Shown: positions 1 to 5,740 of the stretch, in pieces
Layout of the letters: the number at the start of each line of letters is the position of its first letter
Numbering within the stretch: position 1 is the stretch's first letter
DNA from: Patescibacteria group bacterium
Lineage (GTDB): Bacteria > Patescibacteriota > Gracilibacteria > UM-FILTER-43-11
Direction: 5' to 3'
Length of the DNA stretch: 5,740 bases
Assembly: GCA_029260955.1 (NCBI GenBank)
Contig: JAJDCF010000057.1
Span: 1-5,740 of the forward strand
The notes under the pieces: model-generated
The model's database searches: none
Seen by the model: only the letters and a program-made list of their open reading frames with translations
What the model was told of the DNA's origin: nothing
Position numbers and translations under genes: made by a program

Positions 1-57
1 AACACTTTAATGAAGGAACATGAGCCGGAAGAAATGCAATATTCGCTAGTTCTGTAA
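1..57 (+). CDS. C-terminal end of an unidentified protein (partial)
   Basis: Frame 1 is open from the window edge for 18 codons and ends at a TAA at 55-57; the other two forward frames hit stops within the first 25 bases. The visible tail ends in MQYSLVL and is charged and glutamate-rich before that. The stop lies 2 nt before the cutA start, the tight spacing expected of a cotranscribed or translationally coupled gene. The fragment is far too short to identify a family. It could also be chance open frame, but the spacing to cutA favours a real gene end. Confidence 0.5.
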   Translation, partial: NTLMKEHEPEEMQYSLVL

Positions 58-59
58 TC

Positions 60-371
60 ATGAAGTACAGCTTGGGCTACATCACCGCACCTAACAAAGC
101 TGAGGCAAAGGATATTGTTATGGAGCTTTTAGAAATGGGCCTGATTGCCTGTGCCAACATATTCCCGGGAGTGGAATCATATTATGTTTGGGATGATGCC
201 ATTCAGCACGAGAAAGAAGTGGTAATTATTCTGAAAACTCACCAGGGAAATGAAAATAAGATAATCCGGGTTGTTGAGAAGATACATTCTTATGAATGTC
301 CCAGTATTGTATTTGTTCCGCTAAGCCATGGGAATAAAGACTTTTTGAAGTGGGTAAAGAATAGTTGCTAG
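60..371 (+). CDS. cutA: CutA1-family divalent-cation tolerance protein
   Basis: The 103-residue product has the length and signature of the CutA1 family, small cytoplasmic ferredoxin-like-fold proteins that form very stable trimers. Diagnostic stretches are LIACANIFPGVESYYVW (about residues 28-44), the KEVVIILKT strand (about 52-60), HSYECPSIVFVPL (about 76-88) and the closing GNKDFLKWV. The family was linked genetically to copper and divalent-metal tolerance in E. coli, but its biochemical role is still debated. The ATG at 60 is the only sensible start: a stop at 21-23 in this frame is followed by no earlier ATG, and the conserved N-terminal strand begins immediately. It follows the preceding gene by 2 nt and has no visible ribosome-binding site. 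Nothing is truncated. Confidence 0.93.
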   Translation: MKYSLGYITAPNKAEAKDIVMELLEMGLIACANIFPGVESYYVWDDAIQHEKEVVIILKTHQGNENKIIRVVEKIHSYECPSIVFVPLSHGNKDFLKWVKNSC

Positions 372-404
372 AGTACTGCATTTATGTTATTGTTGCGTAC
401 TTTA
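369..404. repeat. Imperfect inverted repeat (hairpin) spanning the cutA stop codon
   Basis: Positions 369-376 pair with 397-404 (8 bp, one of them G-U). After a bulged T at 377, 378-380 pair with 394-396, leaving a 13-nt loop. The left arm includes the cutA stop codon TAG, and the right arm ends 13 nt before the next gene's ATG. No U-tract follows, so it is not a convincing intrinsic terminator; an mRNA-end or leader structure is possible. The arms are short and AT-containing, so chance cannot be excluded. Confidence 0.3.
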
Positions 405-417
405 AGTATAACCAACA

Positions 418-1413
418 ATGACAGGACTTCCCTCTTCAGGTAAAAAAAGTGTACTTCTTACATCTGCACAACAGCCAGAAGTGCACCCCTTGGCTACGGT
501 TATTCATGATGCCAATAATAAGCTGCAAATCGCTTCAGCCTCTATGGAATTGCGTCGAACTCGTTTTAGTAGGCAGCGTTTTAAGGCAATGATGGATATT
601 GCTGATGATATTCGCTTCGCAAACAGAATACTTCTTCATGCAGCCAAGAATGAAACTTTTATTCCAAGCCTGTTTATGGATGGCTTTGAGTTTATGCGGA
701 GGAAAATAATGATTCTTTTGGGCCATATTCAAGATGCTACGAATACTGAATCTGCGATGCCCCATAGAATTACTAATCTGGCCATCGGAGAATTGGACGC
801 CCTGATGGAACGGGGTTTGAATTTTATTCAGGATGAGCCCCCCGAAGATCCACCAACGCTTGGAAATCTTTCTGAGCATGTTTCGGATATTGCAAGTGAT
901 TATCGGGATCGCCACCCTAATATTCTCTTTCATTTTGATATCGAAGCCAATTGTAAGGCCTTGTTTCACCCCCCAAGTGTAAAGCGAGCTCTGGAAAACC
1001 TTTTAAATAACTCAATCCAGGCCCTTCCTGAAGAAGGTGGAGAAATAACTATCAAACTTCAAAGTAAATCGATTGATTCTAATGGCAAGCCTTTTGCTGA
1101 AATTGAAGATGGCCCTTACATCACCATTGCAATAGAAGATAATGGCTCAGGTATTTCTGAGGGAATACTTGATAAACTTAGGCATTCAACCGTCACGACA
1201 AAAAGAGAAGAAGGTGGCTCAGGTTTTGGCCTAGTAAGTGCTAGAAAGGGTGTAAGAAACCAAGGCACAGAAAAACAAGGGGCACACTTAATTGTAACAA
1301 GTGAAGCTGGGTGTGGCACCACAGTGACTGCTCTTATTCCCAGTAGCTTTCCACCACCAAGAAACATTCCTGCCGATAATCCTGAAGGGGAAGCTACGGA
1401 TGTTTCCTCTTAA
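418..1413 (+). CDS. Soluble sensor-less histidine kinase
   Basis: This 331-residue protein carries the core of a two-component histidine kinase, which autophosphorylates from ATP and passes the phosphate to a response regulator. The likely phosphoacceptor is H30 in VIHDANNKLQ, resembling the HDFNNLL-type H-box. The ATPase domain has an N-box (ALENLLNNSIQAL, residues 191-203), a G1 box DNGSGI (241-246) and a G2 box GGSGFGL (266-272). A GCGTTVTALIP strand (298-308) closes the fold. There is no signal peptide, membrane segment or room for a PAS, GAF or other sensor domain before the H-box, so the protein should be cytoplasmic and take its input from a partner. H30 to the N-box is about 160 residues, longer than usual, and residues around 50-145 may include an extra helical segment. 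The last 20 residues are Pro/acid-rich and probably disordered. A TAA at 409-411 in frame makes ATG 418 the earliest start; no Shine-Dalgarno is visible. The gene ends overlapping the opposing regulator gene. Confidence 0.85.
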   Translation: MTGLPSSGKKSVLLTSAQQPEVHPLATVIHDANNKLQIASASMELRRTRFSRQRFKAMMDIADDIRFANRILLHAAKNETFIPSLFMDGFEFMRRKIMILLGHIQDATNTESAMPHRITNLAIGELDALMERGLNFIQDEPPEDPPTLGNLSEHVSDIASDYRDRHPNILFHFDIEANCKALFHPPSVKRALENLLNNSIQALPEEGGEITIKLQSKSIDSNGKPFAEIEDGPYITIAIEDNGSGISEGILDKLRHSTVTTKREEGGSGFGLVSARKGVRNQGTEKQGAHLIVTSEAGCGTTVTALIPSSFPPPRNIPADNPEGEATDVSS

Positions 1414-2093
1414 TCTTTTTTGGACTTTAGAATATATCCAAAGCCATGAATCGTTTCGATCAACCTGTCATCGAAGCCATCATTGAGTTTTTTGCGAAGC
1501 TGGGAAATATGAGCATCAACTGTATTTGAAAAAAGGTGCGCATTGTAATCCCATACGTTTTCGATAAGAATATTTCGATTTATTACCCTATCTGGATTCT
1601 GCATAAAATATTCGAGTAAGGCATATTCTTTTAATCTTAAGCGGATCTTCTTGTTCTTGCGGGTAACCACCCTTAGCGCGGAATTTAGTTTTAAATCTCC
1701 CACTACCAGCTCCTGTTCTTTCTTTACGGAAGCTTGCGATCTTCTTAGTACGGATTTAATTCTAGCCACAAGTTCTACAAACGAACATGGTTTAACTAAA
1801 TAGTCGTCGGCACCTAAATTGAGAATTCTTGTTTTTGTTCCAACATCATCAATCGCTGTCAGTATGATGACTGGTGTCATATCGTTGCGCGACCTCATTT
1901 CACTAAGAATTTCCTCTCCACTTTTGAGTGGCAACATTAGATCAAGGATCAAAGCATCGTATTTATTCTTACTGAGATTCTCTAAAACGCGACCTCCATC
2001 TGATAGGTGGTCCACTTGGTAGCCCTCATACTTAAGACCTCGCATCAGGAAGCTTGCTACTTCCTGCTCATCCTCAATTAAGAGAATTTTCAT
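1410..2093 (-). CDS. OmpR/PhoB-family response regulator (REC + winged helix)
   Basis: The 227-residue product has the two-domain layout of OmpR/PhoB transcription factors. The receiver domain (about 1-118) keeps the acidic pair E7/D8, phosphoacceptor D51 in LILDLMLP, the switch threonine T79 in VIILTA and the lysine K101 in LVKP. The C-terminal winged-helix DNA-binding domain (about 128-225) shows LRLKEYALLEYFMQNPD, a recognition-helix region NTVDAHISQLRKKL and the closing ETIHGFGYIL hairpin. All key residues are intact, so phosphorylation-controlled DNA binding is expected. The start at 2093 places the first receiver strand (MKILLIEDE) right at the N-terminus, as is typical; the upstream leader is AT/A-rich with no clear ribosome-binding site. 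No kinase gene is adjacent in the same operon. The nearest kinase is the convergent gene at 418-1413, which may be its partner. Targets are unknown; the divergent promoter region at 2094-2313 is an obvious candidate. Confidence 0.93.
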   Translation of the reverse strand: MKILLIEDEQEVASFLMRGLKYEGYQVDHLSDGGRVLENLSKNKYDALILDLMLPLKSGEEILSEMRSRNDMTPVIILTAIDDVGTKTRILNLGADDYLVKPCSFVELVARIKSVLRRSQASVKKEQELVVGDLKLNSALRVVTRKNKKIRLRLKEYALLEYFMQNPDRVINRNILIENVWDYNAHLFSNTVDAHISQLRKKLNDGFDDRLIETIHGFGYILKSKKD

Positions 2094-2313
2094 TTTGTTT
2101 TGGTTTAAATAAGTCGGTTTCTACATCGAATATACTACAAAAGCTATCAAACCTACTAATTATTTTTTCATTATTATTTAATGAAGCAGCATATGAATTA
2201 TAATATTTAATTTAACATTCGATAATGATTTTCTCCTATCATGCTCTTGCCCCCCTTTTTTTATTATGATGGACTAGCTCAGTTGATGTGCTAGATATGA
2301 TTGGACCTACCCA
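2094..2313. promoter_or_regulatory. Divergent intergenic region between regulator and decarboxylase genes
   Basis: This 220-bp gap must hold the promoters for both the minus-strand regulator gene and the plus-strand decarboxylase cluster. It is very AT-rich in the middle (about 2155-2235). TATAAT occurs on the plus strand at 2199-2204 and, overlapping it, on the minus strand at 2202-2197. Neither has a good -35 partner at 16-18 bp, so I cannot assign transcription starts. Near the decarboxylase end are a C6-T7 homopolymer run (2250-2262) and a CTAGC/GCTAG inverted repeat (2274-2278 and 2290-2294). I see no open frame of note, tRNA or riboswitch here. Confidence 0.5.
2274..2294. repeat. Short inverted repeat CTAGC-N11-GCTAG, possible operator
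   Basis: Perfect 5-bp arms (CTAGC and GCTAG) are separated by 11 bases, 19 bp upstream of the decarboxylase ATG. The spacing between arm centres is 16 bp, so a dimeric regulator could contact both. Short arms like these occur by chance, and the nearby OmpR-family regulator normally binds direct rather than inverted repeats. Confidence 0.2.
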
Positions 2314-3603
2314 ATGAAAAACTTGGCACTTACAGATAAACATATGGGCGAATCTGAACCACCTAGGAGCGAGGTAAATCCTCGATTTAGAAGTGATGTG
2401 GCTCCGCGCCCAACAAATAGCGAATCTCTTGACGATGCCATGGAGAGGGTTTTGCGATCAGGAACTGATGAAACATATTGTTTTTTGAATGAGGGGCAAG
2501 TCAAAGCTAATGTAGAATTTTTTAAGGATAATTTTTTGCCTGGTGACCCTCATGGAGCGCTTCTTTACGCGATGAAGGCTAATTCTCATCCGCGCATTAT
2601 GCAACTGATGGTAGAGGCTGGCATTGATGGTTTTGATTGTGCCTCTAGACATGAAAATGAACAGGTTTTAGCTCTTGAAGGTATGGAAGCTGGAAATGTT
2701 CATTTTAACAATCCAGTTAAGAAATCTAGTCATTTGGTGAATGCTTTTAGTCATGGTGTTAGCTACTATACGGCCCAAAGTAAAAGCGGAGTAGAAAAGA
2801 TTTTGGTTGAACAAACTAGATCCCAACTAAAGGATTTGATCGTGGCAGTAAGGTTAAAAACTTTTAACAAAGATGCCAAAATTAATTTATCGTCGAAATT
2901 TGGCTGTTCACCCACTAAAGCAGTTTCGCTTATTAAGAGAATTAGGTCTGCTGGAGCAAAGGCCGGCTTAGCCATGCATACCGGTTCGCAAAACCTCAAT
3001 CCTTACAGCTACGCCCAAGGTATTGAGCTTATGAAACAGGTTGCTGAAAAAGTTGGTGGTGTTTCCAGTGCTAATCTGGGGGGAGGTTACCCAGTTCCTT
3101 ACGGACCAACAGACCATTTTGACATATGGGAATACTTGAGGCAGGTTAATGAGACAATGGAGGAGGCAAAGGCTGTAATTTTTGGAAAATATGCTGAAGA
3201 AGCTAGGATTCTTATGGAACTTGGTAGAGTGCTGGTGGCTAATGCTGTTGACCTGGCCATGCCGGTTCTTGAAATGGATGAAAACTGTGAGGATGGCAAA
3301 AAGGAAGTGTATGTGGGCGATGGCACGTACCATTCCTTTAGCGACCGGTGGATACACGACTGGCCGTATTATTATCATGTTTATACTGGAGATGGGCGAA
3401 AGCCATCTAAAACCATGGCGCGCTACAAATTGTGGGGACAAACTTGTGATTCAAGAGATGAATTAGGGGAGCATAATTTGCCAGCTGATTTACGTGAGGG
3501 CGATTTTGTGTGTGTAAAGAATGCTGGGGCTTATATGGATTCGCAGCGTTCTGGCTTTAATGGCTTTATTGATGGGCCTATATATGTTTCGTATAATGTA
3601 TAA
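2314..3603 (+). CDS. Fold-III PLP-dependent decarboxylase (ornithine/lysine-type)
   Basis: The 429-residue product belongs to the alanine-racemase-fold (fold III) Orn/Lys/Arg/DAP decarboxylase family, which removes the alpha-carboxylate of basic amino acids to give diamines or related amines in the cytoplasm. Visible landmarks are the PLP-binding lysine K88 in LLYAMKAN, KFGCSP (195-200), HTGSQ with H222 expected to stack on PLP, the glycine loop NLGGGYP (254-260), and ELGR (302-305), equivalent to the phosphate-binding EPGR. The substrate-side pieces are D336 in YVGDGTY, the cross-subunit TCDS motif (C378, D379) and GAYMDSQRSGFNGF near the end. CDS rather than CES at the cysteine motif argues for an ornithine/lysine-like enzyme over diaminopimelate decarboxylase. 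The first 50 or so residues are charged, proline-containing and probably disordered; ATG 2344 is an alternative start. Oddities are ELGR for EPGR and GQTCDS for the usual GPTCDS. The exact substrate is not settled by sequence. It is followed after 28 bp by a gene of unknown function. Confidence 0.85.
   Translation: MKNLALTDKHMGESEPPRSEVNPRFRSDVAPRPTNSESLDDAMERVLRSGTDETYCFLNEGQVKANVEFFKDNFLPGDPHGALLYAMKANSHPRIMQLMVEAGIDGFDCASRHENEQVLALEGMEAGNVHFNNPVKKSSHLVNAFSHGVSYYTAQSKSGVEKILVEQTRSQLKDLIVAVRLKTFNKDAKINLSSKFGCSPTKAVSLIKRIRSAGAKAGLAMHTGSQNLNPYSYAQGIELMKQVAEKVGGVSSANLGGGYPVPYGPTDHFDIWEYLRQVNETMEEAKAVIFGKYAEEARILMELGRVLVANAVDLAMPVLEMDENCEDGKKEVYVGDGTYHSFSDRWIHDWPYYYHVYTGDGRKPSKTMARYKLWGQTCDSRDELGEHNLPADLREGDFVCVKNAGAYMDSQRSGFNGFIDGPIYVSYNV
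3569..3597 (+). promoter_or_regulatory. Sigma70-like promoter at the end of the decarboxylase gene
   Basis: A -35-like TTGATG (3569-3574) and a perfect -10 TATAAT (3592-3597) are separated by exactly 17 bp, still inside the decarboxylase reading frame. Transcription would begin near 3604 and leave a leader of about 28 nt before ATG 3632. A second TATAAT follows at 3599-3604. This would drive the unknown gene, and possibly the membrane kinase gene, independently of the upstream promoter. In AT-rich DNA such matches can be accidental, but the spacing and exact -10 are good. Confidence 0.5.
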
Positions 3604-3618
3604 TGCTTAGTGTATAAC
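3591..3618 (+). repeat. Phased GTATAAT repeats across the decarboxylase stop codon
   Basis: The heptamer GTATAAT occurs twice in tandem (3591-3597, 3598-3604), with a one-mismatch copy GTATAAC at 3612-3618, so the copies start 7 and 14 nt apart. The second copy contains the decarboxylase stop TAA (3601-3603). The tract may be a stack of -10 elements or a small slippage-generated duplication. Confidence 0.45.
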
Positions 3619-3631
3619 TTTGCTATCAAAT

Positions 3632-4546
3632 ATGAAGACTAAAATTACTTCCTACCCCAACATGTCCTCAGTCGACGATACGACCCTAAATAGCATTGTT
3701 GGTCATGAGCGGGAAGTGTTTGGTGGTGAAGAATATGGGGAATACCTTTTTTGCACTAATGTTGCATGCCGTCGCATACAATCCATTGAAGAAGTTTATG
3801 GGTTATCAGGCGCAAAAGAGGGATATGTACCTTTAGAGGAACTGGAAAAAGACGGACCTAAAATGCCCGATTGCCCTGATTGTAGCAGTGCCACTTTAAT
3901 GATGTTTGACCCACGAGCGATCAAGCCTATTTACGCAAAGCTTTATCGAAACGCGTATGGGGCAATCATGAGAGATGAAACAGAGGCTGTTAGAGGAACC
4001 TGTATCATAAAAGCCACTAATTTACGTGACTGTTTTGACAATATCAATGAGCGAGAAAGCTATGATTGGGATGAATTTCGTGAAAAAATTATGCATATTC
4101 TAGGTATTGAAGCCGAAGAAGATACACCTGTCATCAATACTAATCGAGTAGGAATCAATCGTCCCTATCGTGATGGGGCAGCTTTTTTAAGATTGGGCAC
4201 TGCTTGTGGTAGTAATATGACTGCAGAGCATGATAAATTGCCAACTTTTTCTTGTGTTAAATTTGGTGGAAAAGCACTTCCTCTCTTAGAGGGGATCGGG
4301 CATGAACAGATTGTTGAAGATGAGTATGATGCTGTAATAATTGGAATGAAGCGCTTTGGTGATCTAAAAAGAGCTTTTGGCTTGCACCCAATGCGACTTG
4401 GCAAAGAATTTGGACCACAGATCATGGCAGCTTCTATGACAGCCAATCAAAGACAAGTTGCTGAACCAAAGCCTAAATATTATCAAGGATCTACCCTACT
4501 TGATGAAATTCAAAAAGCAATTGAAAATTGTCAACAAAAAACTTGA
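3632..4546 (+). CDS. Protein of unknown function with putative zinc-binding cysteines
   Basis: I do not recognise the family. The product is 304 residues from ATG 3632; an in-frame TTG at 3620 would add four residues, and a TAG at 3608-3610 rules out anything longer. There is no signal peptide or membrane segment, so it should be cytoplasmic. C41-x4-C46 and C81-x2-C84 (CPDC) could form a zinc ribbon, with about 35 residues between the pairs. After that comes a mixed alpha/beta region with a strand-turn-strand look (GAIMRDETEAVRG, about 110-122), then RLGTACGSN (187-195), a hydrophobic stretch VIIGMKRFGDL (235-245) and a C-terminal helix. The strand-turn-strand piece is faintly reminiscent of GNAT acyltransferases, but no convincing acetyl-CoA loop is visible, so I do not assign that function. 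The gene lies 28 bp after the decarboxylase gene, under a likely promoter of its own, and 38 bp before a membrane kinase gene. This suggests a shared process. It ends in TGA. Confidence 0.85.
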   Translation: MKTKITSYPNMSSVDDTTLNSIVGHEREVFGGEEYGEYLFCTNVACRRIQSIEEVYGLSGAKEGYVPLEELEKDGPKMPDCPDCSSATLMMFDPRAIKPIYAKLYRNAYGAIMRDETEAVRGTCIIKATNLRDCFDNINERESYDWDEFREKIMHILGIEAEEDTPVINTNRVGINRPYRDGAAFLRLGTACGSNMTAEHDKLPTFSCVKFGGKALPLLEGIGHEQIVEDEYDAVIIGMKRFGDLKRAFGLHPMRLGKEFGPQIMAASMTANQRQVAEPKPKYYQGSTLLDEIQKAIENCQQKT

Positions 4547-4584
4547 TTACACAGAGTAATATAAAGTAATAAATCAATCCGAAT

Positions 4585-5740
4585 ATGCCACTTGCTCTTG
4601 CCTTAATGTATTTAACAACTGTCCTTGTTGTTATTCTAATTGGAATTTTTGTGTTCCATCAAAACAAAACCAATCCAAGCAACAGAGCTTTTTTTACCCT
4701 TACGATTGCTCAGGTCGTCTGGATTCTCTCGCTTTTTTTTGGCTATCAATTCGTTTATACCAGACCAATGAATTTGGTGCGGTCTGAGTTTTTTGTCCAG
4801 CTGGCGTATGGTGCAGGACCCATCATGATGCTTGCCTTGATCATTTTTTTGTATTATTTTCCACGCATCACTATTCGCTTTAGCAAAGTTTTATCTTGGC
4901 TTTATATAGGGCTAATGCTTGTAATGGCGTTAATTGCCTCTTTTACTGAATTGGTTCATGATGAACAGATTATTGAGAACGGAAAGTATATTACTGATAG
5001 CTTTGGTCCACTTTACGATTTTTATTCAATCCTACTATTAACTTCGCTTTTACTCGCTACCTATATTGCTACTAAGAAGTCTTTTGCTCTGAAAGGATTG
5101 GAGAGACGGAAAATCTTATATGCAACTGTTGGCTGTTGGCTTTACGGCTTTAGTACAATCATCACTAATCTGATACTACCACTTTATGATTTGAATTTGC
5201 TTGGAAATATCATTCTGGTAGAAATTTCACCGGTTTACATAATGTTCTTCGCTATTCCAACCTTCTACTCCATATACAAGCATAGGTTCTTCAACTTTTC
5301 TTATGTTTCATTCCATGCTTTTAGAGAGCTAATTTTGAGTGTAATTTTTCTTTTGTCTACCTTTGCACTCTATGTATTACTTCTAAACCTTGCCCCCAAC
5401 CTTGGGATTTTAGCACTTATTGGAATAAGCTCCTTGGCAGCCTTTATGCTTAATGGAAAGATCCGGGAATATATTCCAGAGTTTGTAGCTGAAGGATTGC
5501 GTGCGCTAAGAAGAACTATATCTGAACTTAGATCAACAATTCTTACCTGTGAAAGCCTTGAGCAACTGCAGAGTGCGGTTGAAAAAGCTTTTGTTGTGGA
5601 TCTAAACTTTGTGAATGCAAAATTATACGTTTTATTGAAAAACGGAGATAATCTTGGTCTACCTGCCTATCAAAAGAATATCCTTACAAAAACTCTGATG
5701 GATCATAAAAAGGATGTCTTGATCCGAGCTGAAATTGAAT
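4585..5740 (+). CDS. 7TM-type sensor histidine kinase-like membrane protein, N-terminal part (partial)
   Basis: An open frame of 385 codons begins at ATG 4585 and runs off the window without a stop; a TAA at 4570-4572 in frame excludes an earlier start. The first 290 residues are strongly hydrophobic, with about nine predicted membrane spans near residues 3-24, 36-58, 70-92, 101-120, 143-164, 178-200, 208-231, 246-269 and 270-290. The pattern TNLILPLYD (194-202) followed by FAIPTFYSIYKHRFFNF (222-238) closely resembles the last helices of the N-terminal 7TM region of histidine kinases, which typically reads as a YAI-x-RYRLFDI-like exit. From about residue 298 the chain is soluble, with a helical linker (EGLRALRRTISELRS). 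SLEQLQSAVEKAF (324-336) and a strand rich in hydrophobics follow, which looks like the start of a GAF domain. A kinase core would be expected beyond the window but cannot be seen. A membrane receptor for a small ligand is the most likely role. Confidence 0.72.
   Translation, partial: MPLALALMYLTTVLVVILIGIFVFHQNKTNPSNRAFFTLTIAQVVWILSLFFGYQFVYTRPMNLVRSEFFVQLAYGAGPIMMLALIIFLYYFPRITIRFSKVLSWLYIGLMLVMALIASFTELVHDEQIIENGKYITDSFGPLYDFYSILLLTSLLLATYIATKKSFALKGLERRKILYATVGCWLYGFSTIITNLILPLYDLNLLGNIILVEISPVYIMFFAIPTFYSIYKHRFFNFSYVSFHAFRELILSVIFLLSTFALYVLLLNLAPNLGILALIGISSLAAFMLNGKIREYIPEFVAEGLRALRRTISELRSTILTCESLEQLQSAVEKAFVVDLNFVNAKLYVLLKNGDNLGLPAYQKNILTKTLMDHKKDVLIRAEIE

Noticed and set aside
535..969. 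144-codon open frame on the minus strand
   Set aside because: It is antisense to the kinase gene, which has clear catalytic boxes; the translation has no coherent domain.
2241..2270. C6-T7 run as an intrinsic terminator
   Set aside because: No GC-rich stem precedes the T-run, and no gene on the plus strand ends just upstream of it.
2269..2313. Stretch TAGCTCAGTTG resembling the D-arm of a tRNA
   Set aside because: Only the D-arm-like piece is present; there is no T-arm GGTTCGA motif, no acceptor pairing and no anticodon stem, and the decarboxylase gene starts within what would be the tRNA body.
2968..3441. 157-codon open frame on the minus strand
   Set aside because: It lies wholly opposite the well-supported decarboxylase gene, and its translation shows no recognisable domain; it is a shadow of that gene's codon pattern.
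4544..4564. TGA at 4544-4546 read as glycine (alternative code), extending the unknown protein to a TAA at 4562-4564
   Set aside because: The other long genes contain no internal TGA codons, so there is no sign of stop reassignment.
4543..4577. TTGATT/AATCAA inverted repeat between the unknown gene and the membrane protein gene
   Set aside because: Arms are only 6 bp, AT-only apart from one pair, with a 23-nt loop and no T-run; also no -10 at proper spacing from TTGATT, so neither terminator nor promoter is supported.

Overview
The window looks like ordinary chromosomal DNA from an AT-rich bacterium (roughly 40% GC by eye). It holds seven protein genes, of which the first and last are cut by the window edges. 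I see no RNA gene, insertion sequence, CRISPR array or prophage. The long reading frames contain no internal TGA, so a standard code (table 11) fits. None of the six visible translation starts has a clear Shine-Dalgarno sequence, which is a lineage hint. I cannot name the taxon: Bacteroidota-like or candidate-phylum bacteria are both possible, and nothing here decides between them.

Layout. Positions 1-57 are the last codons of an unidentified gene, followed after 2 nt by cutA (60-371), a complete CutA1-type divalent-cation-tolerance protein. Next on the same strand is a soluble histidine kinase with no sensor or membrane domain (418-1413). It runs tail-to-tail into an OmpR-family response regulator on the minus strand (1410-2093); the two stop codons share the palindrome TTAA. 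An AT-rich 220-bp divergent intergenic region (2094-2313) separates the regulator from a rightward cluster. That cluster has a fold-III PLP-dependent ornithine/lysine-type decarboxylase homologue (2314-3603), an unrecognised 304-residue protein with a putative zinc-binding cysteine set (3632-4546), and the N-terminal 385 codons of a polytopic histidine-kinase-like membrane protein that runs off the end of the window (4585-5740).

How the parts may work together. The right half places a likely small-molecule-producing enzyme and an unknown protein directly before a multi-TM sensor of the 7TM histidine kinase type. The left half has a kinase without a sensor facing a regulator that has no other partner visible. 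An attractive but unproven reading is a small signalling locus: enzyme product, membrane sensor, then cytoplasmic kinase and regulator. A strong sigma70-like promoter at the end of the decarboxylase gene suggests that the unknown gene, and perhaps the sensor, can be transcribed independently of it.
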